Source of the DNA: Halogeometricum sp. S3BR5-2
Lineage (GTDB): Archaea; Halobacteriota; Halobacteria; Halobacteriales; Haloferacaceae
DNA length: 64,000 nucleotides
Direction of reading: 5' to 3'
Assembly: GCF_031624635.1 (NCBI RefSeq)
Contig: NZ_JAMQOQ010000001.1
Span: 620,001-684,000, forward strand
The notes beneath the pieces were generated by a model, which saw nothing but the letters and a program-made list of their open reading frames with translations, was not told the origin of the DNA and did no database searches. Shown piece by piece: positions 1 to 8,642 of the stretch (within the stretch, counting starts at the first letter, position 1; the number at the start of each line of letters is the position of its first letter). The position numbers and the translations under genes were made by a program.

Positions 1-1002
1 CAGCAGGCGAAGCGCCGCCGCGAGGAGGCCGCCGCGGCCGCCGCCGAGTCGGCGAAGGCGGAGGCGAGCGAGTCGGCCGAAGCGGTCGCCGAACTGCGCG
101 GGCAACTCGAGGCGGCCGAGGCCCGCCGGGACGAACTCGCCGCGGAGCGCGACGAACTGGAGTCCGAACGCGACGAGCACCGCGACCGGGCCGAGGAACT
201 CGAAGCGCGCGTCGAGACGCTGGAGGCGGAGGTCGAACGCCTCGAAGCGCAACTGGCGTCGGCCGACGGCGAGTTCGTCGCCGAGGAGTCGATGTCGCCC
301 GAGGCGGCGCTCTCGGGGACGAACCTGTTCGTCCGCTACCGGCGGAAGGGGCGGGCGACGCTCGAAGACGCCCACGACGGACGGGCGTCCAGGGAGGAGG
401 TCGTCGAGAACCTCCGCCTCGAACACCACACGACGTTCGACACGGCGGGACTGGCCGTCGACGGCGTCCCGTACGAGGAGTTCCTCCGCGAGAGCACGGA
501 GTACGCCTTCGCGGAGTGGGTCGTCACCGACCTCCTGTACGAAATCGGCGAGACGGGCAACCGGAACACGCTCGCGGACCTGTTCGACTCGCTACCGCGC
601 GTCGACCGCATCGAACTCCGCGGCGTCGTCGGCTTCGAGACGGAGGAGGGAGCGGAGAACCGCGAGTTCGACGTCGTCTTCCGCGACCAGATGGGCGACG
701 CCCTGTTCGTCGCCGACATGAACACCGCCCGCACCGCAGCCTCGGAGGCGATGGTGGCGTCGCTGGTCGAGAACGCGCGCGCCGTCGCCGAGAGCAGCGA
801 CGCGATGGCGACGGCGTTCTACGTCACCGAGTCGTTCTTCGACCCCGAGGCGCTGGAGTCCGTCTCCGAGGCGACGGGCGGGGGATTCCTCTCGCGGTCC
901 AAGCGGATGTCGTTCGTGAGGCTCTCGCGCAAGCAGGGCTACCACGTCTGTCTCGTCGAGGCGCGGAACAACGAGTTCCACGTGAACGTCCCCGACCTCT
1001 GA
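1..1002 (+). CDS. Coiled-coil protein with C-terminal haloarchaeal domain (5' partial)
   Basis: The reading frame is open from the first base, so the gene begins upstream of the window; 333 residues are visible. Residues 1 to about 92 are almost only Glu, Arg, Ala, Leu and Asp in heptad-like order and should form a long coiled coil. From about residue 97 (an internal ATG at 292) a globular domain of about 236 residues follows, rich in acidic and aromatic positions, without membrane segments or recognisable catalytic motifs. An annotation starting at base 292 would lose the coiled coil. The gene ends convergently with the winged-helix gene at 1190. I do not recognise a function; a structural or nucleoid/cell-division-associated role is only a guess from the architecture. 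Confidence 0.8.
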   Translation, partial: QQAKRRREEAAAAAAESAKAEASESAEAVAELRGQLEAAEARRDELAAERDELESERDEHRDRAEELEARVETLEAEVERLEAQLASADGEFVAEESMSPEAALSGTNLFVRYRRKGRATLEDAHDGRASREEVVENLRLEHHTTFDTAGLAVDGVPYEEFLRESTEYAFAEWVVTDLLYEIGETGNRNTLADLFDSLPRVDRIELRGVVGFETEEGAENREFDVVFRDQMGDALFVADMNTARTAASEAMVASLVENARAVAESSDAMATAFYVTESFFDPEALESVSEATGGGFLSRSKRMSFVRLSRKQGYHVCLVEARNNEFHVNVPDL

Positions 1003-1189
1003 GCGGGCGGAGAACGACGGCGACGCCGCTCTGCGGGCGCGTCGAGAGTAGTAAGAGGAGGGTCGCCGCGTGGTCAGTCCGGGGGCCGCGTTCCGCGGCC
1101 GGCGTCCGCGCACCCGGTGTCGCCGGAGGCGACGCGGACCGTCACCTCAGCCGCGAGACGCCGGCGGCGGCGTGGGACCGTCGGGCGAC

Positions 1190-1495
1190 TCAGTTCTCGA
1201 TTTCGGCCGCTTCCTCGATTTTCATCGAGTCCAGCTTGTCGACGATTTCGTCGAGCTTCTCGTCGAGTTCGTCGACGAACTCGGCGGTGCGCTCGGTCGT
1301 AATCGCACCCTGACTGGAGGGCTCGATGAGGTTCTCCTCTTCGAGGACGCGGAGGGAGTAACGGACTTTGTGGTGTGGGTAGCCGGTCTCGTTGGACATC
1401 TTCACGATTCCGATCGGCTCGCTCTCGATGACCATCTTCAGCACCTGCAAGTGCCGCTCCAGCATATCCACTTCCTTCTCAAGTCGGTCTATCAT
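1190..1495 (-). CDS. Winged-helix DNA-binding protein, small regulator
   Basis: A 101-residue protein. It starts with a short amphipathic coiled coil (MIDRLEKEVDMLERHLQVLK), then a winged helix in which a recognition-helix stretch (SNETGYPHHKVRYSLRVLE) precedes 'EENLIEPSSQGAI', and ends in an acidic helical tail (ELDEKLDEIVDKL). That is the plan of small haloarchaeal transcription regulators that dimerise through helices. The open frame runs upstream to 1852, but I chose the ATG at 1495: the added N-terminal sequence looks like shadow coding, and a TATA-like CATTTAAAGG lies about 30 nt upstream, giving an almost leaderless mRNA. It is divergent from purA. Target genes are unknown. Confidence 0.8.
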   Translation of the reverse strand: MIDRLEKEVDMLERHLQVLKMVIESEPIGIVKMSNETGYPHHKVRYSLRVLEEENLIEPSSQGAITTERTAEFVDELDEKLDEIVDKLDSMKIEEAAEIEN

Positions 1496-1520
1496 GCCAT
1501 TTGTTAACTCGTCTTTGCGG

Positions 1521-1530
1521 CCTTTAAATG
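1521..1530 (-). promoter_or_regulatory. TATA-like element of the winged-helix gene
   Basis: On the minus strand this reads CATTTAAAGG, centred about 30 nt before the ATG at 1495, the spacing expected for an archaeal TATA box with a nearly leaderless transcript. The rest of the 1496-1808 gap to purA holds no supportable gene; long ORFs through it are frame shadows. Confidence 0.55.
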
Positions 1531-1808
1531 TTACCCCTCCGCTCGGCCGCGGGTCGGAGAACTGTCGGTCCGCTGTGACCCGAGCCGAGGGACCCGCGCC
1601 GGTCCCGGATAAACCGGTCGACGCGGGCGTGGCCAGTGACGACGTGGTTTTGGAGGCACTGGGCCATAACCGTTTGGGTAGGAGTCTCGTACGAAAATGC
1701 ACGGGGATGGGTAGCGGCCGCCGTCGGGGCGGTGTTCGATACACGTCGGTGGATAGATGCCGGCGACGGACCGTAATCGGTTTGAGTGCCGCCGCAGAAT
1801 CGCCGACT

Positions 1809-3140
1809 ATGACCGTCACTATCGTCGGTTCCCAGTTGGGCGACGAGGGCAAGGGCGCTCTCGTCGACCTGTGGGGAGGCGACGCCGACGTCGTCGCGCG
1901 GTATCAGGGCGGCGACAACGCCGGACACACCGTCGTCGAAGACGGCGAGGAGTACAAGCTCTCGCTCGTTCCCAGCGGCGCCGTCCGCGACAAGGTCGGC
2001 GTGCTCGGAAACGGCTGCGTCGTCAACCCGCGGACGCTGTTCTCGGAGATAGACGACCTGCGAGAGCGCGGACTCGACCCCGACGTTCGCGTCGCCAAGC
2101 GCGCCCACGTCATCATGCCGTACCACCGCCGCCTCGACGGCGTCGAGGAGGAGGCGAAGGCCGACTCCGACCTCACCGTCGGCACGACCGGACGCGGCAT
2201 CGGCCCCACCTACGAGGACAAGGCGGGCCGCCGCGGCGTCCGCGTCGGCGACCTGTTGGACCCCGAGGTGCTCCGCCAGCGACTGGAGTACGTCGTTCCC
2301 AAGAAGAAGGCGCTCATCGAGGAGGTGTACGGACTGGAGGCCGGCGAGGAGTGCGACCTCGAGGCGCTCATCGACGAGTACGCCGAGTTCGGCCGCCGCC
2401 TCCGCGAGGAGGGGATGGCCGTCAACTGCGGGGACTTCCTCGCCGAGCGACGCGAGGCCGGCGAGAACCTCATGTTCGAGGGCGCGCAGGGGACGCTCAT
2501 CGACATCGACCACGGGAGCTACCCGTACGTCACCTCCTCGAACCCGACGGCCGGCGGCGCGGCCACGGGCACCGGCGTCGGACCGACCGTCGTCGGGCAG
2601 GGCGAAGTCGTCGGCATCGTCAAGTCGTACCTCTCGCGCGTCGGCGAGGGGCCGATGCCGACCGAACTGAAAGAGGACGAGAGAGAGGAGGAACTCGCGG
2701 ACTTCATCCGCGAGAAGGGCGGCGAGTTCGGCACCGTCACCGGCCGCCCCCGCCGCATCGGGTGGCTCGACATGCCGATGCTCCGCCACGCCTCGCGCGT
2801 GAGCGGTCTCACCGGCATCGCCGTCAACCACCTCGACGTGCTCGGCGGACTCGACGAGGTGAAGGTCGGCCACTCCTACGACCTCGACGGCGAGGAGCGC
2901 CTCACCATCCCGGCGACGACCGAGCGCTGGGACCGCTGTGAACCGAACCTCCGCGAGTTCGAGACCTGGGAGGAGGTCGACTGGGCGTCGGTCGCCGAGG
3001 AGGGCTACGACGCCATCCCCGCGGCCGCCCGCGAGTACCTCGACTACGTCGCCGACGAGGTTGGCGCGCCGGTGTACGCCGTCGGCGTCGGCCCGGACCG
3101 CGCCGAGACGGTCGAAGTCGTCGACCCCTTCGATCAGTAG
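1809..3140 (+). CDS. purA: Adenylosuccinate synthetase
   Basis: The 443-residue product joins IMP and L-aspartate with GTP hydrolysis to adenylosuccinate, the first committed step from IMP to AMP, in the cytoplasm. The N terminus carries the family signature GSQLGDEGKGALVD with the glycine-rich loop, then NAGHTVV and the IMP-contacting TTGRGIGPTYEDK segment. Further on are TSSNPTAGGAATGTGVGP and TGRPRRIGWLD. Length is as expected for the family. The open frame extends upstream to 1392, but the conserved domain begins at MTVTIVGSQ, so the ATG at 1809 is the start. purE and purK lie elsewhere in the window (40.1-41.9 kb), so purine genes are not clustered. Confidence 0.97.
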   Translation: MTVTIVGSQLGDEGKGALVDLWGGDADVVARYQGGDNAGHTVVEDGEEYKLSLVPSGAVRDKVGVLGNGCVVNPRTLFSEIDDLRERGLDPDVRVAKRAHVIMPYHRRLDGVEEEAKADSDLTVGTTGRGIGPTYEDKAGRRGVRVGDLLDPEVLRQRLEYVVPKKKALIEEVYGLEAGEECDLEALIDEYAEFGRRLREEGMAVNCGDFLAERREAGENLMFEGAQGTLIDIDHGSYPYVTSSNPTAGGAATGTGVGPTVVGQGEVVGIVKSYLSRVGEGPMPTELKEDEREEELADFIREKGGEFGTVTGRPRRIGWLDMPMLRHASRVSGLTGIAVNHLDVLGGLDEVKVGHSYDLDGEERLTIPATTERWDRCEPNLREFETWEEVDWASVAEEGYDAIPAAAREYLDYVADEVGAPVYAVGVGPDRAETVEVVDPFDQ

Positions 3141-3198
3141 CCGAACCGGTCGGTCATCCCTTTTCCTCGCTTCTCCTCTCCTCTCTGCTCCGCTCGCC

Positions 3199-3591
3199 TC
3201 AGGCCGTCCCGCTCGCCGCCGTCCCGTACTCGTCCGCGACGATGTCGTCGCGGAACGACTCGATGGCCGCTTCGACGTCGGCGCGGTCGGCCGCGGGCAC
3301 GTCGTGTTCGACCAGCGCGGCGTCCAAGTGCTCCTCGATGGCGTCGTACGCCTCGTGGTCGATGTCCATCCCCTCGTGCACCTCGTCCATCTCCCCGCCG
3401 TCGTACTCGCCGGGGCCGCCGGTCACCGCGGCGATGAACTGCGTCTGGTGGGCTCGCTGCTTCGCCATGTCGGTGTCCTCGAAGTACGGTGCGAGTCGGT
3501 CGTCCGCGAGGACGCGGTCGTAGAACGCGTCGACGACCGACGCGATGGCGTCGCGGCCGCCCAGCCGGTGGTAGAGAGTTTCCTCGGGCAT
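3199..3591 (-). CDS. Truncated hemoglobin (group I/II-like)
   Basis: A 130-residue globin of the truncated family, a small haem protein that binds O2 or NO. It starts with the typical MPEETLYHRLGG N terminus. It keeps the B-helix tyrosine and CD phenylalanine region (VVDAFYDRVLADDRLAPYF), the E-helix (AHQTQFIAAVTGGP) and the proximal histidine segment EVHEGMDIDHEAYD. The C terminus ends in a short low-complexity AASGTA tail. The ORF is open upstream to 3981, but the fold begins at the ATG at 3591. It is convergent with purA and divergent from the Trm112-like gene. Role in NO detoxification or O2 handling is known for relatives and only inferred here. Confidence 0.9.
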   Translation of the reverse strand: MPEETLYHRLGGRDAIASVVDAFYDRVLADDRLAPYFEDTDMAKQRAHQTQFIAAVTGGPGEYDGGEMDEVHEGMDIDHEAYDAIEEHLDAALVEHDVPAADRADVEAAIESFRDDIVADEYGTAASGTA

Positions 3592-3696
3592 GCGTTCGAC
3601 GTTCGCGGCGCCGGGAACAAAATCCGACCGCCGATTCCCGCGGCGCGAAAACGACGAACCCGTAGTCTTTTGTCGCATCGAGACGGAACGCGGAGT

Positions 3697-3882
3697 ATGA
3701 AGGAATCCCTGATGGACATCCTCTGCGACCCGCTCGACAAGAGCGACCTGGAACTCGAAGTCACGGAGCGAGACGGCGACGAGATACTCTCGGGGACGCT
3801 CGTCGGCACCGTCACGGGCGAGGAGTACCCCATCGAGGACGGTATCCCCAATCTCCTCCCGCCGGATATGCGGGACGAATAG
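3697..3882 (+). CDS. Trm112-family methyltransferase partner protein
   Basis: A 61-residue protein with the Trm112 outline: MDILCDPLDKSDLEL at the N terminus, a middle beta region, and the C-terminal signature YPIEDGIPNLLPPD. In eukaryotes and haloarchaea Trm112 binds and activates several class I methyltransferases acting on tRNA, rRNA and release factors. Only one cysteine remains (ILCDP), so the zinc-binding form of the fold seems to be lost, as in many archaeal members. A TATA-like TCTTTTG about 26 nt upstream fits a leaderless transcript from the ATG at 3697. The gene ends in TAG. Confidence 0.85.
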   Translation: MKESLMDILCDPLDKSDLELEVTERDGDEILSGTLVGTVTGEEYPIEDGIPNLLPPDMRDE

Positions 3883-3931
3883 GAACGCGACACCTGAACG
3901 CTTTTGAACCGGTGGGTCGACCGTACCAGAC

Positions 3932-4507
3932 GTGACCGAGTCGCTGCGAGTCGAGTTGAACGGAGATGGCCTCCACGCCATCGACGCGCCGCCGTCGTTC
4001 TCGGCGGCCGGCGAGTTCTACGTCGTCCTCGAGAACGCGGGACAGGCCGTGCACGTTCACCTCCACCTCGACGACGACCTCTCCGGCGTCGCGCGTCTCG
4101 ACGGCGGCAACCACTACGTCGAGGGCGGTGACTCACAGCACGTCCACGTCGAGACGTCCCCCGCGGCCGAACCCGTCTCCGGCACGCTGAAAGTCGTCAC
4201 CGGGTACGGCGCGGAGACGGCGTACGTCGACGTGACGATAGAACCGACGCCGGAGTCGAAACCCGGTATCGACGTCGACGAGGAGTTGAGCAAACCGCCC
4301 CAGCGGGAGCCGGAACCCTCCCTCGCCGACGAGTTACGAGGAGCGCTGCCGGCGGAGGTGTCGGTGCCCGTCGCGGCGCTGATACTGCTCGTGGTGTTCG
4401 TCGCCGCCCTCGTCGTCACCGTCGTTCAGAACACGGTCGTCGTCCTCAGCGTCGGCGTCGTCCTCGGCGCCGCCGCCGTCGCCGCGCTGTTCGTCCTGCG
4501 CGAGTAG
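3932..4507 (+). CDS. Haloarchaeal membrane-anchored protein, function unknown
   Basis: The 191-residue product has a soluble beta-rich domain (about residues 1-110, including the histidine-rich strand AVHVHLHLDDDLSG), an acidic proline-rich linker, and two C-terminal hydrophobic helices (about 145-165 and 168-187) separated by only a few residues. No N-terminal signal peptide is visible, so the soluble part probably faces the cytoplasm. The GTG at 3932 is preferred because a TATA-like CGCTTTTGAA lies about 28 nt upstream. The HVHLHL motif could bind metal, but that is a guess. I do not recognise a characterised homologue. Confidence 0.75.
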   Translation: MTESLRVELNGDGLHAIDAPPSFSAAGEFYVVLENAGQAVHVHLHLDDDLSGVARLDGGNHYVEGGDSQHVHVETSPAAEPVSGTLKVVTGYGAETAYVDVTIEPTPESKPGIDVDEELSKPPQREPEPSLADELRGALPAEVSVPVAALILLVVFVAALVVTVVQNTVVVLSVGVVLGAAAVAALFVLRE

Positions 4508-4555
4508 CGCGCGGCGAAGACGGGCACCGTCGAGGGCTCCGGCCCCGGTTCGGAC

Positions 4556-5668
4556 TCAGTTCTCGTCTTCGTCCGACTCCGTCGGCGTCCCCGAGAGGTT
4601 CCCTTCCTCGTCGAATCGCTTCGCGCGGAGGAACCGCGTCCGGTAGCGGTTCGCGCCCTCGTAGATGTCGGCCTCGCGCACGTCGTCGACGCGGCCGTCC
4701 GCGACGGCGTCGATTATCTCTTCGACCTGCTCCTTCTCGGAGGGCGTGAGTTCGAACTCGTACGTCCGGGACTCCTCGCCCTCCAGTCGCGTCCACTTGC
4801 GCGCGGCGGCGACGACGAGCGAACACGGCTCCCGGCAGGGGAACGCGCCGTCCCCGCCGGGGGCGTCGAGTTCGGTCTCCTCGTCGTACTGCCACTCGCG
4901 GCGCTTCAGACACTGCGAGTCGTCGCAGCAGGACTCCGCGACCCACTCGACGTGGTCCGTCCCCTTTCCCCGGTTCCACGTCTGGATGACGCTGTAGATG
5001 CCCGACTGCCGCTCCATCGTCCCCTCCCAGTGGGAGACGTCGAGTTCGCCCTCGCGTTCGAGGTTCCAGTTGGCGACCGTCGCCGGGTAGAACGCGTCGA
5101 CGGCCTCCACCAGTTCGCGGCCGTCCAGCGCGGGAAACACCCAGCCGTCGACGAGCGTCGGCGCCGTCTTCAGCGGCCGGTACCGCCCCTTCTCGTCGTA
5201 GGTGCCGATGTCGCGGGCGTCTAAGGGTTCCTCGTGCGTCTCCAACGCGGCGGCGGCGGCGGCCGCGTCGTCCTCGTGGCGCACCTCGTAGCGACGTTCG
5301 CCCGCGTCGCCGAGCGTCGCCGTGATGCGCAGTTCGCCCCACTCGGTCACCATTCCCTCCGCCAGCGAGTCGTAGCGCTCGGGGACCGACCGGTCGTCGG
5401 CCGCCTCCAGTTTGCGGAGGAACGCGCGGCGGTGCCGCCCCTCGTGCCCCACGTCGGCCTCCCAGAAGTGCCAGTTCGTCACGTACGGCTCGGCGTTCGC
5501 CGCGGCCTCGTGGAGTCCCGCCTGCGAGAGCCCCTCGTGCGTGCGCTCGGGCGTCTCGAACGCGTAGCCCTCGCCGTCCCACTCGGCGCGCAGTCCGTCG
5601 AAATCTATCGGTCGCTCGTCCAGTCGGCGGACGAGCGCCTCGAACTGTTCGCCCCGCACGCTAGTCAC
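4556..5668 (-). CDS. DR2241-family 4Fe-4S protein, partner of CbiX
   Basis: A 370-residue protein of the DR2241 type, which in haloarchaea sits beside the sirohydrochlorin chelatase. The first two thirds are the stabilising domain. The C-terminal third carries a cysteine cluster consistent with one 4Fe-4S centre: SCCDDSQC near residues 245-252 and PCREPC near 278-282. It ends in an acidic tail. The GTG at 5668 overlaps the stop of cbiX by 8 nt (GTGACTAG), so translation is probably coupled and the two proteins made together. A role in ferrochelation or redox support of sirohaem/cobalamin-precursor synthesis is inferred from this pairing; the exact reaction is unknown. Confidence 0.85.
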   Translation of the reverse strand: MTSVRGEQFEALVRRLDERPIDFDGLRAEWDGEGYAFETPERTHEGLSQAGLHEAAANAEPYVTNWHFWEADVGHEGRHRRAFLRKLEAADDRSVPERYDSLAEGMVTEWGELRITATLGDAGERRYEVRHEDDAAAAAAALETHEEPLDARDIGTYDEKGRYRPLKTAPTLVDGWVFPALDGRELVEAVDAFYPATVANWNLEREGELDVSHWEGTMERQSGIYSVIQTWNRGKGTDHVEWVAESCCDDSQCLKRREWQYDEETELDAPGGDGAFPCREPCSLVVAAARKWTRLEGEESRTYEFELTPSEKEQVEEIIDAVADGRVDDVREADIYEGANRYRTRFLRAKRFDEEGNLSGTPTESDEDEN

Positions 5669-6536
5669 CCGCGGCCGGCGTCTCTCTCGTCTCCTCGCGG
5701 ACGCTCGCGATGGCCTCCTCGATGTCTGCGCCCGCGTCGGCGGCGCGTTCGAGGACGACGTCCGCCATCAGCGCCTCCGTCCCGACGGCGCCGGCGTACC
5801 AGATGCGGTGGCCGTCCACCTCCGCGGGCACGTCGTAGCCCGTCCGGTAGTCGTCGGTGAGGCCCATATCCTCCGGGATGTCCTCCTGCGTGTGGAAGCC
5901 GTCCGCGACGAACAGGGGGACGACGACGACGTCCTCCGATTCGAAGTGGTCGGTCACGTCGTCCACCTCCGGTTCCTCGTCCATGTAGAGCGCCCGCACC
6001 TCCTCGAAGCGACCCGTCTCGCGGACGCGGTCGGCGTGGTACTCGATGGCCTTCGCGGAGTTCTCGTTGCGCTCGGTGCCGTGGCCGACGACGGCGAGGC
6101 CGAACCCCTCGCCCACGTCGGGGTCGCCCGTGACCGTCTCGGCGCGGCGGACGATGACGTCCGTCATCGACTCGTGGGTGCCCACCGGGCCGCAGTAGTG
6201 GACGGTCTGGCCGGTGTCCTCCGCGACGAGCGTCGCGGTGTCGGCCGAGAGGCCGTCGGAGTCCCACTCGGAGACGTCCCACCCCTCCAGACGGAGTTCC
6301 CGCGGGATGACCTGCTCGGTGAAGTAGCCCTCGCTGATGAACAGGGGGACGACGTACACCTCCTCGGACTCGACCGTTCGGAGGACCTCCCGCAGGGAGG
6401 GCTCCTCCTTCCAGAAGCCGGTCTTCACTTCGTCGAACGCTCCCGTCGCGCGGATGGTGTCCGCGTGACGCCGCGTCGGCGTGCTCGAATCCGGGTTCAG
6501 ATGCGACCCGTGCGCCACGATGACCAGCGCTTGCAT
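5661..6536 (-). CDS. cbiX: Sirohydrochlorin chelatase, two-domain CbiX
   Basis: The 291-residue enzyme has two tandem CbiX domains. The first begins MQALVIVAHGSHLNPDSS, with the catalytic histidine in VAHGS; the second contains VVGHGTERNENSAKAIEYH. CbiX inserts Co2+ into sirohydrochlorin for early (anaerobic) cobalamin synthesis, or Fe2+ for sirohaem. The duplicated form of about 290 residues corresponds to CbiXL of bacteria, whereas many archaeal CbiXS are single-domain. A TATA-like CATAAG at about 6561-6567 implies a leaderless mRNA from the ATG at 6536. It is first gene of a two-gene unit with the DR2241-type protein. Metal choice cannot be read from the sequence. Confidence 0.92.
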   Translation of the reverse strand: MQALVIVAHGSHLNPDSSTPTRRHADTIRATGAFDEVKTGFWKEEPSLREVLRTVESEEVYVVPLFISEGYFTEQVIPRELRLEGWDVSEWDSDGLSADTATLVAEDTGQTVHYCGPVGTHESMTDVIVRRAETVTGDPDVGEGFGLAVVGHGTERNENSAKAIEYHADRVRETGRFEEVRALYMDEEPEVDDVTDHFESEDVVVVPLFVADGFHTQEDIPEDMGLTDDYRTGYDVPAEVDGHRIWYAGAVGTEALMADVVLERAADAGADIEEAIASVREETRETPAAGD

Positions 6537-6638
6537 GTGCGGAGGTTACGGGAGCGCCGCCTTATGGACTTCGGGTTCTCGAAAGGATTCTTGTCGATTT
6601 CGGAGCCGGAGTTCGTCCCGCGCGCGACACCCGCCTCC

Positions 6639-6658
6639 GAGACGCTTTTGTGCGTCTC
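6639..6658. promoter_or_regulatory. Inverted repeat at promoter of the gene at 6675
   Basis: GAGACG and CGTCTC are perfect inverted arms around CTTTTGTG, which may be the TATA-like element; the ATG at 6675 follows. A regulator bound here would block transcription initiation. A chance match in GC-rich DNA cannot be excluded. Confidence 0.3.
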
Positions 6659-6674
6659 CGCCGAGGCCATCACC

Positions 6675-7178
6675 ATGTCACTGGCCGCCGAGACACGAGA
6701 CGCCGTCAGGGCGCGCCCGCACCTCCTCTACGCCCTCCGCGCGGGCGTCGTGAACTACGCCGCCGCCGCGAAGACCTTGGAGGTGGAGGGCGACGACGAC
6801 GCCGTCGCCACCGCCCTCCGCCGCTTCGCCGACGACCTGCCGCCGCTCGAAACCGAGGCGCGGGACGCCACCGTCAGGATGCGGAGCGGCGTCGGACTCG
6901 CCGGCGAGGACGTCGAGGCCGACGAGGACGACGAGCGAGTGCTCACCGTCGGCGGCGTCTCCGTCGTCGCCGCCGGCGGGGAACTCACCGCCCTCGTCGC
7001 CGCCGGCGACGTGGACGCCCGCGCGCTCTCGGTCGTCTGCGACCGACTGAGAGTCGAGAACGTCGTCGTCGACGCCGCGGGCGTCGCGGACGGCGAACTG
7101 GTCGTCGTCGTCCCGCGGCGACAGGGAGCGAACGCCCTCCGGCACGTCGAGTCGGCGCTGGCGTCGCTGTCGGTGTGA
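6675..7178 (+). CDS. Haloarchaeal protein of unknown function (helical N terminus, alpha/beta C terminus)
   Basis: A 167-residue acidic soluble protein. The first 60 residues (RARPHLLYALRAGVVNYAAAAKTL...) look helical and resemble a DNA-binding-like helical bundle. The C-terminal part (ERVLTVGGVSVVAAGGELTALVAAGDVDARALSVVCDRL) has a beta-alpha-beta rhythm like ACT or amino-acid-binding regulatory domains. I do not recognise a named family. It begins at the ATG at 6675, after an AT-poor promoter containing an inverted repeat, and is transcribed divergently from cbiX. A regulatory ligand-binding role is a weak inference from the fold-like pattern. Confidence 0.75.
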   Translation: MSLAAETRDAVRARPHLLYALRAGVVNYAAAAKTLEVEGDDDAVATALRRFADDLPPLETEARDATVRMRSGVGLAGEDVEADEDDERVLTVGGVSVVAAGGELTALVAAGDVDARALSVVCDRLRVENVVVDAAGVADGELVVVVPRRQGANALRHVESALASLSV

Positions 7179-7187
7179 GCGGGTCGG

Positions 7188-8468
7188 CTAGCTCTCCTCG
7201 GGGTCGATTTCCTCAGTCATCTCGGCCACCTCGACCCTCACACCGTTCGGTTCGTACGCGTTCGCGGCGTACCCGCCCTCGTTCCACGGGAACGCGTCCT
7301 CGTCGAGGGCGTCGCGCCACGCGTCCGGACCGGAGATGCGGGCTGGCTGTCGCCGCCCCCGCTCGTCGGTCGCGCGCGACAGCAGTTCGTACTCGCCCGC
7401 GTCGGGTCGCCAGTCGTACCGGAACAGCCGCCACGCCCCCGCGTAGTCCGGTCCGAACAGTTCCGCGTCCGCCCACGTCTCGCCGCCGTCCGTCGAGAGT
7501 TCGACGCGGTCGACCCGGTCGTCGCCGGCCCACGCGACGCCGCGGATTTCCACCCGTTCGCCGGCGCTCACCGGCGACTCGCCGTCCGGCGTCCCGATGA
7601 CCGACTTCACGTTCGCGTCGAACGTGTACGGGTGCTCGACGGCTCCCTCCAACTGCTCCCACGTGTCCACCTCACTGACGGAGTCGTTCGCCTCGGGTTC
7701 GACGCCGCGCGGGTGGATGCGGTAGGCCACCTGCTGCCAGTAGGCGTGCTCGCCCGGCCTGTCGAGGGAGCCCTCGGTCACCATCGAGTCCGTCACGCGG
7801 AGTTCCTCGACCCACTTCACGTTGTTCACCCCGTACCATCCGGGGACGATGAGACGGACCGGAAAGCCGTGCTCCCGCGGCAGGGGGTCGCCGTTCATCT
7901 CGTAGGCGAGGACGCAGTCGTCGAACGCCTTCGAGAGCGGAATCGACCGCGCGAACACGTCGTCGCCGTCGGAAGGGTCGCCGCCGACGGCGGTCAGCCA
8001 CCGGCCGTCCGAACCGGCGCCCCCGTCCGGGTCGACGCCGTGCGCGCGGAGCACCGAACTGACGGGCGCGCCGGTCCAGAGGGACGTCGCGGCGGCCTCG
8101 AACCCCCACTGGACGCTCCCCGTCTCGGGGCGGTGCTGGCCGCGTCCGTTGCCCGCGCACTCCATCGTGTGCGCGACGGCGACGGCGGGGTACTCCTCCC
8201 CGAGCGACGCCATCGAGAGCGTCCCGGACGCGTCGCCGGTCAGCGCGATGCGCCACGCGTCGGCGTCGGCCTCCGGGATGTCGTTTCGGTGGCAGACGAA
8301 GTGCTCCTCGACGGGCGTCAGCCAGTTGGCGAAGGTGTCCCGCCGGGCGGCGCCGAGGACGGTGTACTTGTCCGCCTCGTCGCGCGTCTCGGCCACGCCG
8401 CCCGCCTTCCGTTCGAGTATCTCCTCGATTTCTCCGCGTCGAGTCGGCCGCGGTCGTTCGGAAGCCAT
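7188..8468 (-). CDS. Sulfite oxidase-type molybdopterin enzyme
   Basis: A 426-residue protein with the oxidoreductase molybdopterin-binding domain followed by a C-terminal Mo-co dimerisation (immunoglobulin-like) domain. The molybdenum-ligating cysteine lies in VAHTMECAGNGRGQ, and the pterin-contacting region includes LPREHGFPVRLIVPGWYGVNNVKW, split here by family convention. The dimerisation domain is recognisable by VEIRGVAWAGDD and VELSTDGGETW. No haem b5 domain and no Tat or Sec signal are visible, so it is probably cytoplasmic and uses an unknown electron acceptor. I chose MASERPRP at 8468 over an ATG nine codons upstream. Sulfite as substrate is an inference from the family. Confidence 0.92.
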   Translation of the reverse strand: MASERPRPTRRGEIEEILERKAGGVAETRDEADKYTVLGAARRDTFANWLTPVEEHFVCHRNDIPEADADAWRIALTGDASGTLSMASLGEEYPAVAVAHTMECAGNGRGQHRPETGSVQWGFEAAATSLWTGAPVSSVLRAHGVDPDGGAGSDGRWLTAVGGDPSDGDDVFARSIPLSKAFDDCVLAYEMNGDPLPREHGFPVRLIVPGWYGVNNVKWVEELRVTDSMVTEGSLDRPGEHAYWQQVAYRIHPRGVEPEANDSVSEVDTWEQLEGAVEHPYTFDANVKSVIGTPDGESPVSAGERVEIRGVAWAGDDRVDRVELSTDGGETWADAELFGPDYAGAWRLFRYDWRPDAGEYELLSRATDERGRRQPARISGPDAWRDALDEDAFPWNEGGYAANAYEPNGVRVEVAEMTEEIDPEES

Positions 8469-8642
8469 GCTAACAGACAGCACTCGAACGGGCATAGCTG
8501 TTGGTGCGGACTCGGGACGCCGTCGCCGCGAACGAGTTCTCGCGGGACGTCTGTCGAAAACCGGTCGGAGCGCGCCCGGCGGCGTGACGCTCTCCCCTGC
8601 CGAGACGGACCGTGCACAGGTCCTCGAATCCGTCCCGGACGG

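Noticed and set aside
1496-1808. N-terminal extensions of both the winged-helix protein and PurA into their shared gap
   Set aside because: The extra residues are Arg/Pro/Ser-rich and the conserved domains begin at the chosen starts; a TATA box for the regulator lies inside the would-be extension.
6481-6500. CTCGAATCCGGGTTCAGAT as a tRNA T-arm
   Set aside because: It lies within the conserved start of cbiX and no cloverleaf can be drawn around it. I found no tRNA or rRNA in the window.
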